Assembly (NCBI RefSeq): GCF_048544455.1
Contig: NC_133536.1
Span: forward strand, 37,280,652 to 37,344,651
DNA length: 64,000 nt
Direction: 5' to 3'
Source: Silene latifolia
Taxonomy: Eukaryota > Streptophyta > Magnoliopsida > Caryophyllales > Caryophyllaceae
The position numbers were made by a program, and so were the translations under genes. The notes under the pieces are model-generated. The model had not been told where the DNA came from, ran no database searches, and saw nothing but the letters and a program-made list of their open reading frames with translations. Positions 58,349-64,000 of this stretch are shown one piece after another. Each line of letters begins with the position of its first letter. Position 1 is the first letter of the stretch.

Positions 58349-60461
58349 TGCAGTTGATAAAACAAATTTTGACTACAAAATAGGAAATGAAGGAATTTAA
58401 TTATCATCTATCGTTTTAATAATACTCGTTAATTTAACTACAAGTATTGCATTTATATAGTGACCTCCACCCAACTACATAAATGATTCCGAGATCCAAA
58501 TTCATATTAACTTGGGCACGGTGAGCCGATTCATCCCTTATTAATATAACTCGGTAGATTAACCTTTTAATCAATTCTACTTTTAGAATTCTCGGTCGAT
58601 AAAAATTACTCTAATTCTCATCTTTAGCCCGGAACACATGCGACTACGGTCAACAATACTTCCGTTGAGCTCAATCCAAATTTCGATGTAATAACTTTTT
58701 ACTACCCCACTTCGCCAACGTAACAAGGTTTGTATTACGGTGAAGCCGGATTAACTCCCTTGCGAAATTGGTACTTCATGAGTTTCTACTATTTGGTAAG
58801 GCTTTATCTCAATTATTATATGTGAGAGGTCTTGTCAATTTATTATCTATCACGTTTTAAGTGAACTAAAGCGGTGAACTACGATAATTATAATTGACAC
58901 GGTCGATGACTCGATTAGATATGCATGTGTTGTTATGGCGATTTGGCAATGCATGCAACATATTAAAAGAAATGCAAAGCAATAAATAAAATTCCTAGTA
59001 TGGCCTTCCTAAAATAGAAAATCAAATAATCTATTACATATTCGGAAACCAACTCCTTTGGTCCCTTGAATCTTCAATTGGCACGCCTTCCAAGACACCG
59101 TCTTTGTCGGATCACCCTTCCGAATGGCACCGTCTTGAAGATGCTCCAAAATTACAAATAATAATAAAAATACAAAGCTATTCCTATTATACATTTGTAA
59201 AATGGAAAAAACTACTGAAAATAAAATAAAAGTGATTCGAGATCACATTAAATTACAACCGAATCAATATTCCCTTTCATTACGGGTAATATCGATTAAA
59301 CTAAGGCCATACTAAGATTAAAATTACATAATTCAAAATTATATAAATAAAAGACATTCAACAATTGAAATATGCAGCATTATAATATGTACCTATCATG
59401 CAAAATCATGTGCCAAATCGCCCTATTTAACTTATGTCGTACATATAACCCGGTTTCATGGAAATACGTGATAATAACCTTTTAAAATCACTAATTAACA
59501 CTTAAATCACATCTAAGCTCAAGTTAATTATCCTAACACATTTTAGGACTCAAAAATCAGTCATCACTAAATTTTTGACAATAATTCAACTTGATTTAAT
59601 TTTATGCTCATTTTTGACCTTAAAATATTATTTATATGAAATAAATCCAAATTAATTCATAAAAGTTTCAAAATTTGAATTTTAAATTTTTGAACATTCT
59701 GGAATAAATCCATGACCCTCATAGTGTCAAAAACCATGGTTAAAATTTTCGAATTAATTTAGAGAAAATATAGTTGCATTTTTATCGTTTTATCTCATAA
59801 AATACATAAAGTATACGAAAATTAAACCAATAATTTTTACAACTTTAGATCTGATTAGTGGGATATTAATGCAACTTAAAATAATTTTCTCAAGCCATGC
59901 AATACGTTTTAGCTAATTTTTGCTAAAATAGTCACTATTTATGCCATTTTTACTCAAAAATTCATAAATCATGCTAAGGAAGATATTTAAATCTAGAAAT
60001 TTACATACTCTCTGTAAATATTGCATGTGACATCATATTAAAAGATCATGGCTTGATTCGAAATTTAACTAATTTTAACCATTTTACCTCTTTTAATCCA
60101 TTTTTATCTCATAAAAATCATAAATCATGCAAAATTAATCAAATTAACTCGTCCTTTTACACACAACTTGTAAAATATGCATGTGAGGTCATATAAATTT
60201 TTCAAGGTCAGAAACGAAATTTAACTATTTTTAGCATTTTAATTCCCATTTTAGTCATAAAAATGTAATAAAATGACCAAAAATCCTTAAAATGAGCAAT
60301 AAATTTCTATGAATCATAAAAATGACCTAAAAACATTTTAGGACCAGAATATATTACATGCATGGTGATTTCGTGGCTTATACATATAAATCACAAATTT
60401 TTAAGTTTTATATGTTAACCTTTTAACTCGGAAAAACAATAACCGATTATGCATGCAACAT
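58349..60461 (-). other. Leader of element D
   Basis: About 2.1 kb of AT-rich sequence without coding potential between the PBS and gag. Repeated motifs such as CATAAATCATGCAAA occur near 59965 and 60120. Confidence 0.6.
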
Positions 60462-60479
60462 CCTTATGCTCTGATACCA
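60462..60479 (-). other. Primer binding site of element D, initiator tRNA-Met
   Basis: The minus strand reads TGGTATCAGAGCATAAGG, 2 nt inside the right-hand LTR. It sets the orientation of D as minus. Confidence 0.9.
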
Positions 60480-60481
60480 CT

Positions 60482-61769
60482 TGTTAGGTTCATATACCTA
60501 TTATTAGACTCCTCTAATAGTGAACTAATTAACTTGTTAATTATTTGTTCTTTGGATCTAGTGCATGCATAACAAAATGAAAGATTTATGAGAAAAACAA
60601 TGTTCCTTACATTGTAGGTGGTTCGAAAATTTGGGCACAAGTAAGGTCACCTTCCTTCACTTGTTCTTGAGCTAATAATAGTGGATGATCCTCCTAAGAC
60701 TCCAAGTTTAGAAGCCACTCCAATAAATTGCACCCAAGATGAATCCCAAAAATCTCTACTAATATTAACTAGATATGTAGTAGAAATAATACCTTAATAA
60801 TACTAATATATCTAGTATTACTACTTCTAGTAATAGATTTGAGAGTATTAGTATTGAAGAGAGATTTTAAGCAATTGCATGTGAGGGAAAATTAGAGGAA
60901 AAACAAGCAAAAGCCAACATCTAAAAATGAGCAACTAATGCTCTATTTAGAGTGCCAAAAACCGGTGGCCACTCACCCTTTTAGGGAATCAATTTGCTTT
61001 TGTTTTTATCCTCTTGTTTAGTTTTGGTAGGGAACAAAGGTGTAAGAAGTAGTATGACAAAAGCTTGTGTGATATGTCTCAATCACACTATAACCAACAC
61101 AAACAAAAAACAAAAGAGAATCTTGTGTTCTTTGTTTTGGCCGAAATATTGGTCCTTTTATGGACCATTTTTGCCTTTTGTCATTTGTCCCACAAATGCT
61201 TATAAGTCATATGTTTAACTATCTTACATATTTAATTATTAATGTAATCATTTAACACTTAAATATTACAATTAATAATATAATATACACTCCACTTTTT
61301 GAGTAGTATACTACCATTATATCATCATATAATGGGTCCCATAATTGCTAGTTAGTTAAAATTACAACTTCTTGTAACTTTAAATAACTAATTACCTCTA
61401 CCTCAAAACTTATATTAATACCTCAACTAATTTAGTAATATAACACTTAATTACTAAATTTAATCTTTATTTAATCACATTAAAATAAGACGCAAAATTG
61501 CACTCCCATAATTAAGGAATTAATTAATCAGACGCATACAATTAATTAAATATCTATTTGGGCTTCATCCTATAGGTGTGACCTAAAGGGATCAACCGAC
61601 CACCACCGTCACACGACAGTAATGTCAAACTCTAGTTAGCCAATCATTACCGATTAATGACGGTCCATGATCAGATAAAGAATCATCCCTCACGTATTCT
61701 TAATTTGAGATTTAATTATGATATTTAAATCATGTGATCGCACTATTGTTGAGGACACATTTCCCAACA
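60482..61769 (-). repeat. 5' LTR of element D (right copy)
   Basis: 1,288 bp, collinear with the left copy. Changes seen: CTGTATCGC versus CAGACGC, AGCTATT versus ATCTATT, ACTGACC versus ACCGACC, and an indel block after GACGGTC. The other 1 kb looks identical by eye. Confidence 0.92.
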
Positions 61770-61774
61770 TTAAA

Positions 61775-63285
61775 TGTGGTGATAAAACTCATCAAATTAA
61801 AGAATGTCCCAAGTGGGATGATATCAAATCAAAGGAAAGAAGAGAAAAGGTTAAAAAGGACTATAAACATAAAGTCATGAGCGCTATTTGGAGAATGTCC
61901 GACTCCGAGGAAGATGAGGAACTCATCGAGGAGGAACTAGAGGCTAAAATGTGACTTACAAATCATTTTAAAGAAAAAGTCTCAAAAACCTCAAAAATTG
62001 AACACTTAAGATGCCTCATGGCTAATCCCGACGATTCCGAATCCGATTCCGACAACGAGGTAAATCATTTAAAGGCCAAGGCTAGAACTTACTCCAAAGA
62101 GAAAGTATGTAAGCTTCTTGACCAACTTTTTGATATAAGTGTCGGTTTCAAAATGATAAGCTTGAGGTAATGCAAAATGAGATTGAGGAAATTGCTCAAG
62201 AGAACTTTAATCTTAAAAATGAACTAAAGACAACAGACAGCGTCACTGTCACCTTTGAGGCTTATGATGAAGTCAAGAGAGTCAACAAGTTAAACAAACA
62301 TTTGACTAAAGAACTAGAGCGTCTTAGAATGACCCCCACGGACGTCTCTGACCTTGAAAATGTCAACACTACCTTGGTGATGTAAGTTTCCTCACTAACC
62401 AAGGAACGTGATGATCTTTTGAAGGACAAAGATGCTCTCGAAAATGAAGTCTATGACCTTGTGGTTGAGATTGTAGACCTAAGTGAAACAGTCTCTGGGA
62501 CTGTTGCTTCTGACAAACACTTAGACAAGTCCAAAGAAAAAATCGAATGCTTGGTCAATGAAAACAAGTGTCTAAAAGGTGAGGTAGCATGTCTTAAGAA
62601 AGAAATAGAGGTTCTTCATGAAAGGCTTACTTTTCTCCAAAAGGGTATGCCCGAATGAAGCACTTCTAGATCTACTCCTCATCATAGATCCGATGAATTC
62701 GTTGATCTAAACAAACGTCTTGATGAGATGACGTCTAAATATGAAGAGTCCAAAGGAAGAATCATATACCTCGTGTCTAAACTCAACAACCACACCCATG
62801 ACTTCATAGTTGAGAAAAGGTTGTCCTTAGAAAGTGTAAACAATGATGAACTCGAGAGGGAAAAAGAAAAGAATTTGCATCTCCTCTCAAGAGTCAATGA
62901 CTTGACCAATGAACTTGTAAAAGCCAAGAACATCACTGAAAAATGGGAAGGAAGTCAAACCGTGTTAAACTTTCTAACAAGTCAAACCGAGAGATGTGAC
63001 AAAGTTGCTGGTTTGGGCTTCAAATGGAACAGTCAGACTGACTGTTGCATCTAGAGGCCTAAAACTGATTTTAGAAGAAGGAAATACGTGGGTCTTCCCG
63101 AATATATTATTTGCAACTATTGTGGTAAGAATGGTCACGTTTTCAATGGTTGTAGAAAAATATTTGAGGACATTAACAAGAACATCAAAGTAATAAAGCA
63201 AATATGGATTAGGAAAGACACCGTAAGATATGTTGATCACAAAAGGGGACCCAAGTTTGTTTGGGTTCCTAAACTCAAAATATAA
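61775..63285 (+). pseudogene. Gag C-terminal and coiled-coil region of element C
   Basis: Starts with the second half of the zinc knuckle (CGDKTHQIKEC), then a basic segment and AIWRMSDSEEDEELIEEELE, an acidic stretch typical of SIRE-like gag. A long coiled coil follows (62170-62990) with many Leu/Glu/Lys heptads. A second zinc knuckle CNYCGKNGHVFNGC lies at 63112-63153, then GPKFVWVPK. Stops occur at about 61954, 62168, 62383, 62656 and 63052, with frame changes. Three 21-nt AACAGTC-type units lie within this region. Confidence 0.8.
62232..63048 (+). repeat. Three 21-nt AACAGTC-type units inside the gag region of C
   Basis: AACAGAC-AGCGT-CACTGTCAC at 62232, AACAGTC-TCTGG-GACTGTTGC at 62487 and AACAGTC-AGACT-GACTGTTGC at 63028. 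All are 21 nt with complementary arms and different 5-nt centres. They match the units of the C LTR although they lie in coding sequence. Confidence 0.82.
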
Positions 63286-63298
63286 TCTTATGTAGGGC

Positions 63299-64000
63299 TT
63301 GGTGAGAGGCGGCTACAATTGGTACTTGGATAGTGGACGCTCTCGTCACATGACGGGTGATAGAAGCCAATTCCTCTCACTTAAAGCATACAATGGTGGC
63401 ACGATAAGGTTTGGTGACAACAAGAAAGGTGAAGTAATTGGCATTGGAAAGGTTGGTAAGTCACCATTACTTTATGTCGACAACGTGCGGCTTGTCAAAG
63501 GTTTGAAGCATAATCTCCTTAGTATTTCTCAACTTTGTGATAAGGGTAATATTGTAGAATTAATTCTAATATGTGTCGAATAATTGATGCCACTACTAAT
63601 GAACTAATACTCGAAGGAAGACGTGTCAAAGACGTGTACTTAACAAATTTGAACACTCTATCTGGTCACACTATGTCTTGCATGAGTGTAATGAACAATG
63701 ATCCTTGGTTATGGCATAAAAGGTTTGGTCATGTTAGTACTAAAACTCTTAATACTCTTAAAAGACTCGACTTAGTTGAAGGTATTCCTAATATGAAGTT
63801 TGATTTTGACAAAGTATGTGATGAATGTGCTAGAGGCAAGCATGTTAGAAGTTCCTTTAGATCCAAAAGAATTTTGAGTATATCTCAACCTTTACAACTT
63901 CTACATATCGACTTGTGTGGACCAATGAGAACTAGAAGTAGAGGTGGTAGTCGTTATGTGTGTGTCATTGTTGATGATTACTCTAGGTTTGTTTGGGCAC
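63299..64000 (+). pseudogene. Protease and start of integrase of element C
   Basis: The protease reads WYLDSGRSRHMTGD; copia proteases normally have Cys where Arg follows DSG, while the catalytic Asp is kept. Then come IGKVGKSPLLYVDNVRLVKG and LKHNLLSISQLCDKG. A frameshift near 63550 moves to the frame with the GAG-pre-integrase region (LWHKRFGHVSTKTLNTL, CDECARGKH). The integrase core start (LLHIDLCGPMRT, VCVIVDDYSRFVWA) runs off the right edge. Confidence 0.88.

Larger units (their letters stand above)
53034..61769 (-). mobile_element. Element D: Ty1/copia retrotransposon with gag but relic pol
   Basis: 8,736 bp with LTRs at 53034-54327 and 60482-61769 and a TTAAA duplication. The minus-strand order is 5' LTR (right), PBS, a 2.1-kb AT-rich leader, open gag (58348-57437), decayed pol (about 57000-55000), PPT and 3' LTR (left). 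LTRs differ at only a few positions. A young insertion without a usable pol implies mobilisation by another element. Confidence 0.92.
50633..64000 (+). mobile_element. Element C: Ty1/copia retrotransposon, SIRE-like, 3' end off window
   Basis: The 5' LTR (50633-52127), initiator-Met PBS, gag, second zinc knuckle, protease, GAG-pre-integrase and the start of integrase are present. RT and the 3' LTR are beyond 64000. The long acidic coiled-coil region between gag and protease and the FVWVPK motif suggest the SIRE/Maximus group, with moderate certainty. Element D interrupts it at 53034. Gag-pol carries several stops and frameshifts. Confidence 0.85.

Noticed and set aside
1..64000. Host single-copy genes, tRNA or rRNA genes
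   Set aside because: All protein-like stretches belong to transposable elements, and I saw no tRNA cloverleaf or rRNA sequence on reading.

Overview
This is a plant nuclear window made almost entirely of transposable elements. I find no host single-copy gene, rRNA, tRNA or CRISPR. The clade-level evidence is plant Tat-lineage Ty3/gypsy elements primed by a tRNA-Arg-like site, Ty1/copia elements primed by initiator tRNA-Met, a CACTA element, a Mutator-like element and Athila-like debris. That points to a eudicot with a repeat-rich genome. The Tat elements resemble what I know of Retand-type elements of Caryophyllaceae, but the species is not determined.

Layout. 1-9415 is old retrotransposon debris: a copia pol end, an Athila ORF1-like piece and two LTR-like regions. 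It also holds a complete Mutator-like element (2662-4033) with long inverted ends and a perfect 9-bp target duplication. Element A (about 9416-27084, minus strand) is a Tat element with its 3' LTR at 9416-11832. Its gag is cut at 27085 by the terminus of a CACTA element, whose body continues to 50632 and whose far end is outside the window. Element B (30036-49627, plus strand, 19.6 kb) is a complete Tat element inside the CACTA, with two 2.4-kb LTRs and a CAATA target duplication. Element C (50633 to beyond 64000, plus strand) is a SIRE-like copia element. Element D (53034-61769, minus strand) is a copia element inserted in the gag zinc knuckle of C. It has near-identical LTRs, an open gag and only a relic of pol. 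The nesting is old debris > A > CACTA > B, and CACTA > C > D.

The main biological point is the organisation of A and B. Each carries, between pol and the 3' LTR and on the strand opposite to gag-pol, two extra genes in the same order. The first is a DUF7745-like gene with its own TATA box about 90-96 bp before the ATG. The second is a seven-exon plant-mobile-domain (PMD) gene with matching exon lengths in the two elements. The introns lie antisense to the genomic RNA, so they are not removed during retrotransposition.

A second pattern overlays this. Short imperfect palindromes with conserved arms and a variable centre of about 5 nt occur in each LTR of A and B, at three equivalent positions. 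They occur again just upstream of both antisense genes. In B the units are paired at exactly 30-nt spacing wherever I measured. Unrelated element C has its own version: 21-nt units with AACAGTC/GACTGTT arms, in its LTR and inside gag. Three older repeats near 1.6, 5.3 and 7.0 kb have further, sequence-unrelated versions. I regard this as the most likely undescribed feature of the window.

All gag-pol reading frames of A, B and C are damaged. The DUF7745-like gene of B and the gag of D are intact. LTR pairs in B (about 1 percent different by eye) and D (a few differences) imply recent movement, probably with proteins supplied by other copies.
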